NCBI RefSeq assembly: GCF_014696225.1
Contig: NZ_JACJPV010000009.1
Span: 62,001 to 126,000 of the forward strand
Reading direction: 5' to 3'
DNA length: 64,000 nucleotides
From: Anabaena sp. FACHB-1237
GTDB lineage: Bacteria > Cyanobacteriota > Cyanobacteriia > Cyanobacteriales > Nostocaceae
Below are positions 38,116 to 46,609 of this stretch, one piece after another. Below the pieces are notes generated by a model that was not told the DNA's origin, did not search any database, and saw only the letters and a program-made list of their open reading frames with translations. The translations under genes were made by a program, and so were the position numbers. Each line of letters opens with the position of its first letter. Positions within the stretch are counted from its first letter, which is position 1.

Positions 38116-38994
38116 ATGAAAGAAAAAGCATCTGCTAAATTTGATTTTGAAGATGAAAAATTTAACGCCCCACCATCTCAAGTCATTCCTTGGGGTTTAA
38201 TGATCAACCCTCGTTATGGTACAGATGGTTTGCAAAGTTATGGTTTAGCAATTCGTGTGGAAAATGCTCAAGCAGTAGGTTTTCAACCAGATGATAACTG
38301 GCAACAAGTAGAACATGAATTTAATTCTGGGGAAACAGAACCAGTGTTTATTAGCACCACTCCCCGACTAGTGATTGTGCGTAGGGGTCCTTTATCTGTC
38401 AAAGATCGAGAAACGGGTAATAAATTAGGAACGTTTAAGGATAATTATGATGCTTTTTTAGCAGATAAAATGAAGTTTAAAACCTTTACTCGACATCTAA
38501 TCTTTTTAGTAGGAGAAGATAAGAAATTTTTACATCAATTACCATTACAATTAACCTTGAGCGGTGCAGCAGGAGCAAGTTTTGGTAAGAGTTATATGGA
38601 ATATCAACAAGGGAGAATTACAGGAGGTTTTGCAGGAGAATTAGAAAAAGCCTATGCTGGTTTTCAAAAGAAACCAGTAACTCCTAAAGGTCCATTATTT
38701 CACGCTCATGGTATTTTTTGTCCGATAATTGAATGTGAAGAAAGGGGAATACAACCAAATATTGCTTTAATTGCCTCTACTGTAGATTATAAACATCCTA
38801 CGGTTTCTACTTTAACAGATTATTTGATTGCGTCAGATTCTCCAGAATCAGAAATAATTTGTAAGACTTTTGAAGAATATAAAGAATTTGGCAAAGAGAC
38901 AACTAAACCAGATATTTCCAAAGCAGAAATGTCTGGTCTGACTAATTCTTATGTTTATGCAGATGATGATGATTTTGCTTATCCACCATATTAG
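38116..38994 (+). CDS. DUF5895-like protein
   Basis: A 292-residue soluble protein. The N-terminal part (APPSQVIPWGLMINPRYGTD), the middle (PRLVIVRRGPLSVKDRETG) and the acidic tail (YADDDDFAYPPY) fit DUF5895, a cyanobacterial family of unknown function sometimes found near phage- or plasmid-related genes. The assignment is from memory of the family pattern. It has no enzymatic motif or membrane segment. The start is ATG. Repeats fill the region downstream. Confidence 0.6.
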   Translation: MKEKASAKFDFEDEKFNAPPSQVIPWGLMINPRYGTDGLQSYGLAIRVENAQAVGFQPDDNWQQVEHEFNSGETEPVFISTTPRLVIVRRGPLSVKDRETGNKLGTFKDNYDAFLADKMKFKTFTRHLIFLVGEDKKFLHQLPLQLTLSGAAGASFGKSYMEYQQGRITGGFAGELEKAYAGFQKKPVTPKGPLFHAHGIFCPIIECEERGIQPNIALIASTVDYKHPTVSTLTDYLIASDSPESEIICKTFEEYKEFGKETTKPDISKAEMSGLTNSYVYADDDDFAYPPY

Positions 38995-39012
38995 ACCTGT
39001 CCGATAATTAAT

Positions 39013-39040
39013 GTAGGGACGTTCTATAGAACGTCTCTAC
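39013..39040. repeat. Palindrome, GTAGAGACGTT family
   Basis: GTAGGGACGTTCTATAGAAC followed by GTCTCTAC: a near-perfect palindrome of 28 bases, related to 14761-14802. Confidence 0.75.
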
Positions 39041-39059
39041 AAGGGTTGTAAGAAACGCA

Positions 39060-39163
39060 TAAGCTGTTGTGCCTTTAACTTGAATAATTAATACAAGCAA
39101 GATGCTTGTGCTACTGTAACTTCAGGTTTTTTAATTATACAGTGAGTGCTGCACATTAGCTTA
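39060..39163 (+). mobile_element. MITE-like element, family A, copy 2
   Basis: 104 bp, identical to copy 1 at 12552-12655, with the same TAAGCT/AGCTTA ends. Identity between two non-coding copies implies recent movement or gene conversion. Confidence 0.85.
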
Positions 39164-39197
39164 TCTAATTATCACAAGATGTCTATTAACTAATGAG

Positions 39198-39226
39198 TAA
39201 GCTGTTGTGCTTTTAATTTGGATAAC
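39198..39226 (+). mobile_element. MITE family A, 5' fragment
   Basis: TAAGCTGTTGTGCTTTTAAT then TTGGATAAC matches the left end of the diverged copies only. Nothing of the right end remains. Confidence 0.65.
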
Positions 39227-39457
39227 ACTAAACTTGATTAATGGTGCATTACGGCTCTGCCTAATACACCTTACAAGTAGTTAAATTTTTTGTAAATTCA
39301 AATACTATCACTATATCAGCTACCATATCAGCTTTCAGCTAAGAATAAGAAAACTGAAAGTTGACGGTTATTTATCAGATAATTTATTTATGAGCGATAA
39401 TTTCCTAGAATAATAAACAACAATGAAAAAGACTTATAAAAGGTGTAGGTACAAAAA

Positions 39458-39916
39458 ATGCTTAAAACCGTTGCTGAGGTGATGAGTAGTGATCCTATCT
39501 CTGTTGCTCCTCAAACTCCGTTAAAAGAAGCTATCAAAATTTTGGCAGAAAAACATATTAGTGGTCTACCTGTCATTGATGACACGGGTAAATTAGTGGG
39601 CATTATCTCAGAAACAGACTTAATGTGGCAAGAAACTGGCGTAACTCCACCAGCATACATTATGTTGTTAGATAGCGTGATTTATTTACAAAATCCTGCT
39701 ACTTATGAGCGGGATCTACATAAAGCGTTAGGCCAAACTGTTGGGGAAGTAATGAGCAAAAATCCTTTAACTATTTCTCCTGATAAGTCTATCAAACAAG
39801 CGGCAAAGTTCATCCAAGACCATAAGGTTCATCGTTTACCTGTAATTGATAATACTGGTAAGGTCATTGGCATTCTCACTCGTGGTGATATTATCCGCGC
39901 TATGGCTGCTGAATAG
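39458..39916 (+). CDS. CBS-domain protein
   Basis: A 152-residue protein made of two CBS motifs (VAEVMSSDPISVAP with GLPVIDDTGKLVGIISETDL, and VGEVMSKNPLTISP with HRLPVIDNTGKVIGILTRGD), together forming one Bateman module. Such proteins sense adenine nucleotides and regulate partners. In cyanobacteria stand-alone versions are common. The partner is unknown. It lies about 90 bases upstream of the NblB-like gene. Confidence 0.88.
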   Translation: MLKTVAEVMSSDPISVAPQTPLKEAIKILAEKHISGLPVIDDTGKLVGIISETDLMWQETGVTPPAYIMLLDSVIYLQNPATYERDLHKALGQTVGEVMSKNPLTISPDKSIKQAAKFIQDHKVHRLPVIDNTGKVIGILTRGDIIRAMAAE

Positions 39917-39943
39917 GTTATAGGTGACAGGTGATCAAAATTT

Positions 39944-39990
39944 TACCAATTACCCATCACCAATTACCCATCACCAATTATCAATTATTT
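39944..39990. repeat. Tandem ATTACCC/ATCACCA-type heptamers
   Basis: ACCAATTACCCATCACCAAT units repeat in tandem. These short tandem repeats are typical of heterocyst-forming cyanobacteria. Confidence 0.6.
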
Positions 39991-40006
39991 TAAAAGGACT
40001 AGTTTA

Positions 40007-40663
40007 ATGACTGTTTCGGCCGATTCTGTGAGAGAATTATTAAGTTCGGAAAATTTTGGCGATCGCTTACGTGCAGTGAATCAAATTCGAGAATTAGAAC
40101 CCAAAACTGCCTTAGAATTAGTACAAATCGCTATTTCTGATAAAAACGCCCGTGTACGTTATTCTGCTGTGAGTCAATTTGATACTCTCGGATCCCAAGA
40201 TTTGGATTTAGCTTTGGATGTCTTGCGGAAATTACTCAAAGATCCTGAACCGGATGTACAAGCCGCTGCCGCAGACTGTTTAGGTGCTTTGAAGTTACAG
40301 GCTGCTTTTGAAGATATCAAGGAACTTTATGAGACTACCCCGGAATGGTTAGTACAATTTAGTATTTTGTCTACTTTAGGATCTTTAGGTGATCCGCGAG
40401 GCTTTGACTTGTTAAAGGAAGCATTAAATTCTGATAATGGCTTAGTGCAAACTGCGGCTATTAGTTCTTTGGGAGAATTGGGACATGAAGATGCTCTCAA
40501 TATTTTAGCTCCTTATGTCAGTAATCCTGATTGGCAAATTCGTTATCGTCTAGTTCAGGCATTAGTGAATTTAGCAGATGCACAAACAAAACCTTTATTA
40601 GAACAGTTAGCTAAGGATGAAGTCGAAGTTGTTGCTAATGAAGCAAAGCAGGCTTTGACATAA
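40007..40663 (+). CDS. HEAT-repeat protein, probably NblB
   Basis: A 218-residue protein made of about six HEAT/PBS-lyase repeats (for example DKNARVRYSAVSQFDTLGS and DPEPDVQAAAADCLGALK). Length and overall pattern match NblB, which interacts with phycobilisomes and takes part in their degradation during nutrient stress. Other HEAT proteins such as phycobilin lyase subunits are the main alternative. Start ATG with AAAAGGA upstream. A bidirectional terminator follows. HIP1 lies near the 5' end. Confidence 0.7.
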   Translation: MTVSADSVRELLSSENFGDRLRAVNQIRELEPKTALELVQIAISDKNARVRYSAVSQFDTLGSQDLDLALDVLRKLLKDPEPDVQAAAADCLGALKLQAAFEDIKELYETTPEWLVQFSILSTLGSLGDPRGFDLLKEALNSDNGLVQTAAISSLGELGHEDALNILAPYVSNPDWQIRYRLVQALVNLADAQTKPLLEQLAKDEVEVVANEAKQALT

Positions 40664-40668
40664 AAAAT

Positions 40669-40702
40669 AATATCCCCAATTTCTTCCAGAAAAGGGGATA
40701 TT
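40669..40702. terminator. Bidirectional terminator
   Basis: AATATCCCC pairs with GGGGATATT around a 16-base loop. It serves the convergent genes on either side. Confidence 0.8.
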
Positions 40703-40730
40703 ATGCACTATCACACAAGATACAACAATT

Positions 40731-41234
40731 CTATGGCCATGTAGTGATTAAAAATACTACTAGCGCAGTAATCGCTAAAATACCTTGAATTACATTCCCA
40801 AGCACAGTACCTACCGTAATACCAATACCAGCTTTTATCGCGGGCCATAATTGACGTTGATACAAAAGTTCTCCCACAATTGCACCGAGTAAAGGACCAA
40901 ATAAAATACCTAATAATGGACCTCCAAAGGGTAAGGTGGGTAATAATCCAAAAAATCCTAATAGTAAACCTACAAAAGCCCCTATTTGTCCCCATTTACT
41001 CGCGCCAGCTTGTTTTGCACCTAAATAACCCGCTAAAAAATCTACTCCGATACTTAGAATTAAAACAATTATTGTGACGATTAAAGGAATTTTAATTGCT
41101 GCTAATGAACCACTAACAATACCCCAAATAATCATAGCTATTAAAATCAAACTACTACCAGGAATTGCAGGAACTACAGCACCAATTACGCCTACAATCA
41201 TTACAGCAACTAGCAACCAATAAGTTATTAACAT
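40731..41234 (-). CDS. DUF456 membrane protein
   Basis: A 167-residue protein with four or five membrane helices and the glycine-rich LLLGFFGLLPTLPFGGPLLG and GPLLGAIVGELL segments typical of DUF456. The role is unknown. It is monocistronic and convergent with the NblB-like gene. Confidence 0.85.
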   Translation of the reverse strand: MLITYWLLVAVMIVGVIGAVVPAIPGSSLILIAMIIWGIVSGSLAAIKIPLIVTIIVLILSIGVDFLAGYLGAKQAGASKWGQIGAFVGLLLGFFGLLPTLPFGGPLLGILFGPLLGAIVGELLYQRQLWPAIKAGIGITVGTVLGNVIQGILAITALVVFLITTWP

Positions 41235-41535
41235 AAATCATCAACATGACTATTTATTTTTACAGTGTTTAGCTATCAGCTATCGGGTTATGACTAACGC
41301 CTCCGAATGGTGAAACTTTCAACATCAAAATTTTGATTAATTGGGGTTTACACAAATAAGCAAAATGTTGATAAATCAAAGGTTTGATAGTGATACAGCG
41401 AATCTTATCGAAGTGAGGTAAATATTTAGCGGTAATCTTGCCCGCAATACAATATTTTTATCATTTAGATTTGTATGTAACGAGTTTAATAAATGCTATA
41501 AACTGTGAAATCTCCTCACTGACTCCTAACTCCTG
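41235..41535. other. Intergenic, nothing specific seen
   Basis: A spacer of about 300 bases. No motif, repeat or RNA gene was recognised. Confidence 0.4.
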
Positions 41536-42174
41536 TTAATTATCCATTGTCACAGCTAATTTATCTGCTATACCTTTAATCCAATTTTCATCTTGTCTAG
41601 TATAACTGCGTGGAGCATTTGCACCTAATATTAAAACTCCTTTTGTGCCTATAGGTTGACAAATTACACCTTGTGTGTTTTCTGGTAAATAGTCAAATTC
41701 AAATCTCCCTGGATAGACTTTTAATGCTACTAAATAAACGGGTTTATGTGTGTCTAATACTCTTTTGACGATCGCCCCAGGAGTGACAACGGATTTTTCC
41801 GGTAAAATTCCCCTTCTTAATAAAACTTTACCTTCATAATAGACAATGAGCGATCGCGTGACCGTATTAGTTAATAGTAAATGTGATGCCCAAGCCAATT
41901 CGGTTTTTACTGAATCTGATAAATCATCAGCTAAGGTAAAACCTTCTTTTCCCAATAGTTCTACTGTTTCTGGTAAGCGCGGTTGTACTTGTTGCCAAAT
42001 TAATCCCGTTAAAATTAATACTGCACTTAAGATAACTCCTAAGACATCTCCTCGTGCTTGAGAGTCGGTAATGTCCGGTGTTAATAGACGGTTAATAAAT
42101 AATAGTGTAGCTCCTAAACTTCCAGCTACTAATGGTAAAAGTCGCAAAACGCGACTAGAATCGGATTTTGACAT
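41536..42174 (-). CDS. Cofactor assembly of complex C subunit B (CCB-type)
   Basis: A 212-residue protein. Two N-terminal membrane helices (about 10-28 and 43-62) are followed by a soluble domain (LADDLSDSVKTELAWASHLL, then IVYYEGKVLLRRGILPE and GTKGVLILGANAPRSYTRQD). This matches the cyanobacterial homologue of plant CCB2/CCB4, needed for covalent attachment of heme ci to cytochrome b6. It acts in the thylakoid membrane. It lies downstream of rpaB on the same strand, with about 125 bases between. Confidence 0.8.
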   Translation of the reverse strand: MSKSDSSRVLRLLPLVAGSLGATLLFINRLLTPDITDSQARGDVLGVILSAVLILTGLIWQQVQPRLPETVELLGKEGFTLADDLSDSVKTELAWASHLLLTNTVTRSLIVYYEGKVLLRRGILPEKSVVTPGAIVKRVLDTHKPVYLVALKVYPGRFEFDYLPENTQGVICQPIGTKGVLILGANAPRSYTRQDENWIKGIADKLAVTMDN

Positions 42175-42260
42175 CTCAAGTATAATTCAACAATGTATTT
42201 TATAATATGGGTTACTATTATCTTGTTTGATTTAAGGTATTTGCGCTGTTTTGGTAGATT

Positions 42261-42280
42261 GCGCTAAAGCGCAACTACGC
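42261..42280. repeat. Palindrome GCGCTAAAGCGC, second copy
   Basis: GCGCTAAAGCGCAACTACGC shares 18 bases with 10236-10253. Confidence 0.5.
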
Positions 42281-42299
42281 AAGCAAGAATACCTGAATA

Positions 42300-43028
42300 C
42301 TACTCTTCTCCTGGCTCAAGTATTCTTTGAAACAGATAACCAGTACCTCTAGCAGTTAGTATCAATTCTGGGTTACTAGGATCATCTTCTAATTTTGCCC
42401 TTAACCGAGAAATATGTACATCAACTACACGAGTATCTACATGACGTTCGGGTGTATATCCCCATACCTCTTGTAAAATTTCTGACCGAGAAAATGCTTC
42501 TCCTGAACGACTTACCAATAGTTCTAGCAGGCTAAATTCCATGCCAGTCAACCTAATACGTTCATCACCCTTATAAACTTGCCGTTTATTGGTATCAATT
42601 CTGATGGTGCTAACATGAATCACTCCGGAACTAGGAATACCATTTGCACCTGTTTTATCTACTCTACGCAGTACAGAACGAATTCGCGCTTCTAGTTCTT
42701 TGGGAGAAAATGGTTTGACGACATAATCATCTGCACCCAATTCTAAACCGGTGATGCGATCTGCCACATCTCCTAAAGCTGTAAGCATAATTATGGGTAC
42801 GTCGGACTCTTTGCGTAATTCCTGACAAACTCCATAACCATCTAGTTTGGGCATCATTACATCCAATACTACTAGATCCGGTTCTGCTTTACGAAATGTT
42901 TCTAAAGCCTCTTCGCCATCCCCAGCCGTTACCACGTCATAGCCTATCATGGAAAGGCGTGTTTCCAAAATCCGGCGAATGCTGGCTTCGTCGTCTACTA
43001 CCAGGATTTTTTCTTTATGACTTTCCAA
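42300..43028 (-). CDS. RpaB, OmpR-type response regulator
   Basis: A 242-residue protein. The receiver domain has Asp in LVVLDVMMPKLDG (about 56) and Lys in DYVVKPFSP. The C-terminal winged helix has RLTGMEFSLLELL and RHVDTRVVDVHISRLRAKL. This near-invariant sequence is RpaB, the essential cyanobacterial regulator that binds HLR1 sites at photosynthesis and high-light genes, including psa genes. The partner kinase is NblS, not in this window. It diverges from radA. Confidence 0.95.
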   Translation of the reverse strand: MESHKEKILVVDDEASIRRILETRLSMIGYDVVTAGDGEEALETFRKAEPDLVVLDVMMPKLDGYGVCQELRKESDVPIIMLTALGDVADRITGLELGADDYVVKPFSPKELEARIRSVLRRVDKTGANGIPSSGVIHVSTIRIDTNKRQVYKGDERIRLTGMEFSLLELLVSRSGEAFSRSEILQEVWGYTPERHVDTRVVDVHISRLRAKLEDDPSNPELILTARGTGYLFQRILEPGEE

Positions 43029-43198
43029 GTTTTTTCATGCTCCTTAAGTAAAATTTTTCATCTTTAATTGTTATTATCATAATTATTAGAATATCATTCT
43101 TTAATTGATCTGGAAAATGCTATAACTATTACTATTATTAGCTGTCGGTTTTTTCCAAAAATTAATAAAAAATTAAGATTATTACCTAGATTTTCAGC

Positions 43199-44764
43199 AT
43201 GGCAAAGCCAAAAACTTTCTTTATTTGCAGTAATTGTGCATCGGAGTCTTCCCAATGGTTTGGTAAATGTCCCTCCTGTGGTACTTATAACTCTTTGGAG
43301 GAGCAGTTTACTATTCAATCTTCGGTGGATGTTCCTGGCCGGGGTGGAGTGGGTAATTGGCAAAGTGGTTCACCTACTTCTAAATCTCCTGGAAAACCTC
43401 CCAAAGCTAGGGCTGCTTTGACTTTTGACCAAATTAGCGATCGCCAAATCGCTCGTTGGGACTCTGGTTATGGCGAGTTAGATCGAGTTTTGGGTGGTGG
43501 TGTGGTTCCTGGTTCTATGGTTCTCATTGGTGGTGATCCTGGTATCGGTAAATCTACTTTACTTTTGCAAGTATCTAATCAATTGGCTCAAAAATATCGT
43601 ATTCTTTACGTTACTGGTGAGGAATCTGGACAACAAGTAAAGTTACGGGCTTCTCGTTTAGGTGTCTCTAAGTCTGTTAATCTAGTTAATTCCGAAAATC
43701 CTGAAACTGCCGAAAGTTCCAAAAATTCCCAAAATTCTGATGATGATCCTGTTATAGAAATTTCCCAACATCCTATTTCTACTGATCATTTAAGTGCAGA
43801 TTTATATGTACTTCCTGAAACTGACTTAGAAGAAATATTAAAAGAGATAGATTCTCTTAAACCAAATTTGGCAGTAATAGATAGTATTCAAACTGTATTT
43901 TTTCCATCTTTAACATCTGCACCGGGATCAGTGGCTCAAGTTAGAGAATGTACAGCCGCTTTAATGAAAGTAGCTAAACATGAAGATATTACTATGTTAA
44001 TAGTTGGTCATGTAACTAAGGAAGGAACTATTGCAGGACCAAGGGTATTAGAACATTTAGTAGATACAGTATTGTATTTTGAGGGCGATCGCTTTGCTTC
44101 CCACAGATTATTAAGAACTGTTAAAAATCGTTTTGGTGCTACCCATGAAATTGGTATATTTGAAATGGTATCTAATGGATTAAGGGAAGTACCTAACCCC
44201 TCAGAGTTATTTTTAGGTAACCGTGATGATCCCGCACCAGGTACAGCTATAGTAGTAGCTTGTGAAGGAACAAGACCTATAGTAGTAGAATTACAAGCAT
44301 TAGTAAGTCCTACTAGTTATCCATCACCTAGAAGGGCTGCCACAGGAATAGATTATAATAGGTTAGTACAAATTTTGGCAGTATTAGAAAAACGAGTGGG
44401 TGTACCCATGTCCAAGTTAGATGCTTATGTAGCATCAGCAGGGGGTTTAAACGTAGAAGAACCTGCGGTAGATTTAGGAATGGCGGTAGCAATTGTGGCT
44501 AGTTTCCGAGATAGAATAGTTGATCCTGGTACGGTATTAATTGGAGAAGTGGGTTTAGGAGGACAAGTGCGATCGGTGTCGCAAATGGAATTAAGATTAA
44601 AAGAAGCGGCTAAATTAGGATTTCAACGGGCTATAGTTCCTAAAGGGACAAAATTTCCTGATATTGGGATAGATATATTACCAGTTTCTAAAGTTATAGA
44701 TGCGATTATTGCGGCTGTGCCTCATCAAGAATTGACAGAGGAGGACTTAGAAATAGATGAGTAG
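43199..44764 (+). CDS. RadA, DNA repair and recombination ATPase
   Basis: A 521-residue protein. N-terminal zinc finger (CSNC...CPSC), RecA-like ATPase with Walker A GGDPGIGKSTLL, the RadA-specific KNRFG motif (TVKNRFGATHEI), and a C-terminal Lon-protease-like domain (PAVDLGMAVAIVASF). It drives branch migration of recombination intermediates. Normal length for cyanobacteria, with a Ser/Asn-rich insert (ETAESSKNSQNSDDDP) after the second ATPase segment. It overlaps no neighbour, and its promoter is shared with divergent rpaB. Confidence 0.96.
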   Translation: MAKPKTFFICSNCASESSQWFGKCPSCGTYNSLEEQFTIQSSVDVPGRGGVGNWQSGSPTSKSPGKPPKARAALTFDQISDRQIARWDSGYGELDRVLGGGVVPGSMVLIGGDPGIGKSTLLLQVSNQLAQKYRILYVTGEESGQQVKLRASRLGVSKSVNLVNSENPETAESSKNSQNSDDDPVIEISQHPISTDHLSADLYVLPETDLEEILKEIDSLKPNLAVIDSIQTVFFPSLTSAPGSVAQVRECTAALMKVAKHEDITMLIVGHVTKEGTIAGPRVLEHLVDTVLYFEGDRFASHRLLRTVKNRFGATHEIGIFEMVSNGLREVPNPSELFLGNRDDPAPGTAIVVACEGTRPIVVELQALVSPTSYPSPRRAATGIDYNRLVQILAVLEKRVGVPMSKLDAYVASAGGLNVEEPAVDLGMAVAIVASFRDRIVDPGTVLIGEVGLGGQVRSVSQMELRLKEAAKLGFQRAIVPKGTKFPDIGIDILPVSKVIDAIIAAVPHQELTEEDLEIDE

Positions 44765-44772
44765 ATATTTTT

Positions 44773-44810
44773 AGGTTGGGTTTGTTAGGTTTCATACCTC
44801 AACCCAACCT
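44773..44810. repeat. Inverted repeat AGGTTGGGTT...AACCCAACCT
   Basis: Perfect ten-base arms around an 18-base centre, just after the radA stop. It may act as a terminator or be a small mobile palindrome. Confidence 0.7.
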
Positions 44811-44825
44811 ACTACTTTAGTCAAA

Positions 44826-44862
44826 AAATATCCCCCACATCCTCAGGAAGTAGGGGATATTT
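44826..44862. terminator. Bidirectional terminator
   Basis: AAATATCCCC pairs with GGGGATATTT around a 17-base loop, between convergent radA and the small photosystem-type gene. Same family as 40669. Confidence 0.75.
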
Positions 44863-44889
44863 GTTATTTAAGTGTCTTTGAAAATATGA

Positions 44890-45117
44890 CTATTTACTTA
44901 AATTGCGAATAGCGTAAATATCTATTGCATAGGCAGGGACACGATTCATAAAGTCTGTATCTAATCCCGTAATAGATTTAGCTAACTTTTCAAACTCTGA
45001 AGAGTTCCAATTACGCTCATGTATGGGCTTAGATTGTTCGCCTAAAAAATATGCTAAAGAACCTATAACCGCAGCAGATACCCAACCCACAACCAATAAT
45101 ATAACTAAGACTGTCAT
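44890..45117 (-). CDS. Small membrane protein, possibly Psb35
   Basis: A 75-residue protein with one N-terminal membrane helix (VLVILLVVGWVSAAVIGSLA) followed by LGEQSKPIHERNW and a soluble tail. The pattern (helix, then EQxKPIHxRNW) is that of a small conserved cyanobacterial protein family that I associate with photosystem II factor Psb35 (Ssl2148). That naming is from memory and needs a search. Start ATG, monocistronic. Confidence 0.6.
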   Translation of the reverse strand: MTVLVILLVVGWVSAAVIGSLAYFLGEQSKPIHERNWNSSEFEKLAKSITGLDTDFMNRVPAYAIDIYAIRNLSK

Positions 45118-45259
45118 TTTTAATCCTCTCGCTTTATTTATTTCCTTATGTAAAGAAATATAACATTATCTTTACAAAACTTGCAATTTATTCTTTGGTG
45201 TGTATTCCGAACTATAAGGTAGTGAGAACGAGAAAGATTCAAAAAAGATCCTCAAAAAA

Positions 45260-45290
45260 GATACCGGACTTCTTTAAGAAGTCCGGTATC
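45260..45290. repeat. Perfect 31-base palindrome
   Basis: GATACCGGACTTCTT, one central base, then its exact complement. It ends 11 bases before the first ATG of the RNase T2 gene. A related copy lies at 26546-26575. Confidence 0.8.
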
Positions 45291-45301
45291 TGAGTGTTAT
45301 C

Positions 45302-46024
45302 ATGAGTGCGATAAAAATGAGAAGTAAAACGTTATTAGGGGAGTTTGACATGAGTACCATAAAAATGAGAATTAAAACGTTATTAGTCGCATCTTCTATA
45401 TTTTTGGCTAGTTTAACTATAAATAGTCCAGTATTATCTCAAAATATTACAGGAAAATTTGACTTTTATGTTTTAAGTTTGTCTTGGTCGCCTGATTACT
45501 GCGCTAAAAATGGTAGTCGTGATCCACAACAGTGTAAAATAGGTAAAAAATTAGGTTTTGTATTGCATGGTTTATGGCCACAAAATGAAAAAGGTTATCC
45601 TGCTAATTGTACAACTCAAAAATTACCCAGTGCTGTAAAACAAAAATTTCCTGGTTTATTTCCCAGTGATAAACTTTATAATCATCAATGGAATAAACAT
45701 GGAACTTGTTCTGGTAAAACTCCCGAGGAATATTTATCATTTAGTAAAAAATTAAAAGATTCTGTAGCTATTCCTTCAGCTTATCATCTTCCAAAACAGC
45801 CTTTTCGCACTACAATTAAAGATTTAAAAACTGCTTTTATTAGTGCTAATAGTGAATTGTCTCCTAATAGTATAGCTCCCTATTGTTCTGATTCTGGAAG
45901 ATTTTTAAAAGAGGTATTTTTCTGTTTTTCTAAAGATGGAAAAGCGGGTATTTGTAGTCAGGAAATAATTAAGCGATCGCAAAAAAGTTGTGGTCAAGCG
46001 AATTTTCTAGTTAGGGGATGGTGA
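45302..46024 (+). CDS. Secreted ribonuclease T2
   Basis: RNase T2 with both catalytic blocks: HGLWPQ (CAS I) and HQWNKHGTCSG (CAS II), plus eight or more cysteines for disulfides. A signal peptide (KTLLVASSIFLASLTINSPV, then LSQ) sends it to the periplasm or outside, where it cleaves RNA without base preference. The first 48 bases are a tandem copy of the next stretch: ATGAGTGCGATAAAAATGAG against ATGAGTACCATAAAAATGAG. The second ATG (45350), with GGGGAG before it, is the more usual start and gives 224 residues. Confidence 0.88.
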   Translation: MSAIKMRSKTLLGEFDMSTIKMRIKTLLVASSIFLASLTINSPVLSQNITGKFDFYVLSLSWSPDYCAKNGSRDPQQCKIGKKLGFVLHGLWPQNEKGYPANCTTQKLPSAVKQKFPGLFPSDKLYNHQWNKHGTCSGKTPEEYLSFSKKLKDSVAIPSAYHLPKQPFRTTIKDLKTAFISANSELSPNSIAPYCSDSGRFLKEVFFCFSKDGKAGICSQEIIKRSQKSCGQANFLVRGW

Positions 46025-46360
46025 ATAAAGCCAAGACCTAGATAAATTAATTTCAGTCCTTGTTTGAGTTAAACAACTGCAAAGTTTTTGAAGGTCAGTG
46101 TGTCAAAATAAAGCATTTTGAGGATGAAATATGGAAAAATTTGTTAGCAATTCATCAATTGTCCCGACAACGATTTAATGCATATACAAGTTTAATCAGC
46201 ACAAAATGTCTCTCAATACGCTTGATAAATTAATAACTTGCTGATTGGCTAGATTTAAAAATCTGACAGATTTTACAATAGCAGAAGTGTAAAAAAGACC
46301 CATCACCTGTCACCATTTCCTGTTATAAATAAGGAAAAGAAATTTTAATGGTGTAAACTT
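46025..46360. other. Intergenic, nothing specific seen
   Basis: 336 A+T-rich bases. There is an ACCCATCACCTGTCACC tandem-like stretch near 46299, and no gene. Confidence 0.4.
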
Positions 46361-46609
46361 ATGCCAAGAACTCCTAATGAATATGCTGTTTTTCTACTGT
46401 TAGAAACTGGTCATCGAGAAGAGGTACGTTTTCCAACGATTCAAGACTTTCAGAAGTGGTATAGTGGAGAGCTTGTACCTAAATCTGCTTCAGAAGATTT
46501 TATTAGTGTACCGATTAAAAATATCCAGGGAGAATATATGGTAGTAAGGCCGTCTCGAATAGTGGGTATTCGAGTAGAACCTGTATTTAATTCTAGTATT
46601 GAAAGATAA
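46361..46609 (+). CDS. Conserved hypothetical protein (82 aa)
   Basis: A small soluble protein (MPRTPNEYAVFLLLETGHRE; later IQGEYMVVRPSRIVGIRVEP) that looks like a compact beta-rich domain. I recognise no function. It ends directly before mltA (stop TAA, then ATG), so the two are translationally coupled and a joint role in the cell envelope is possible. Start ATG. Confidence 0.7.
   Translation: MPRTPNEYAVFLLLETGHREEVRFPTIQDFQKWYSGELVPKSASEDFISVPIKNIQGEYMVVRPSRIVGIRVEPVFNSSIER

Larger units (their letters stand above)
38995..39457. other. Spacer rich in repeats
   Basis: This contains a GTAGAGACGTT-family palindrome, an intact MITE family A copy and a MITE 5' fragment, all listed. The part from 39230 to 39457 shows nothing specific. 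Confidence 0.6.
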
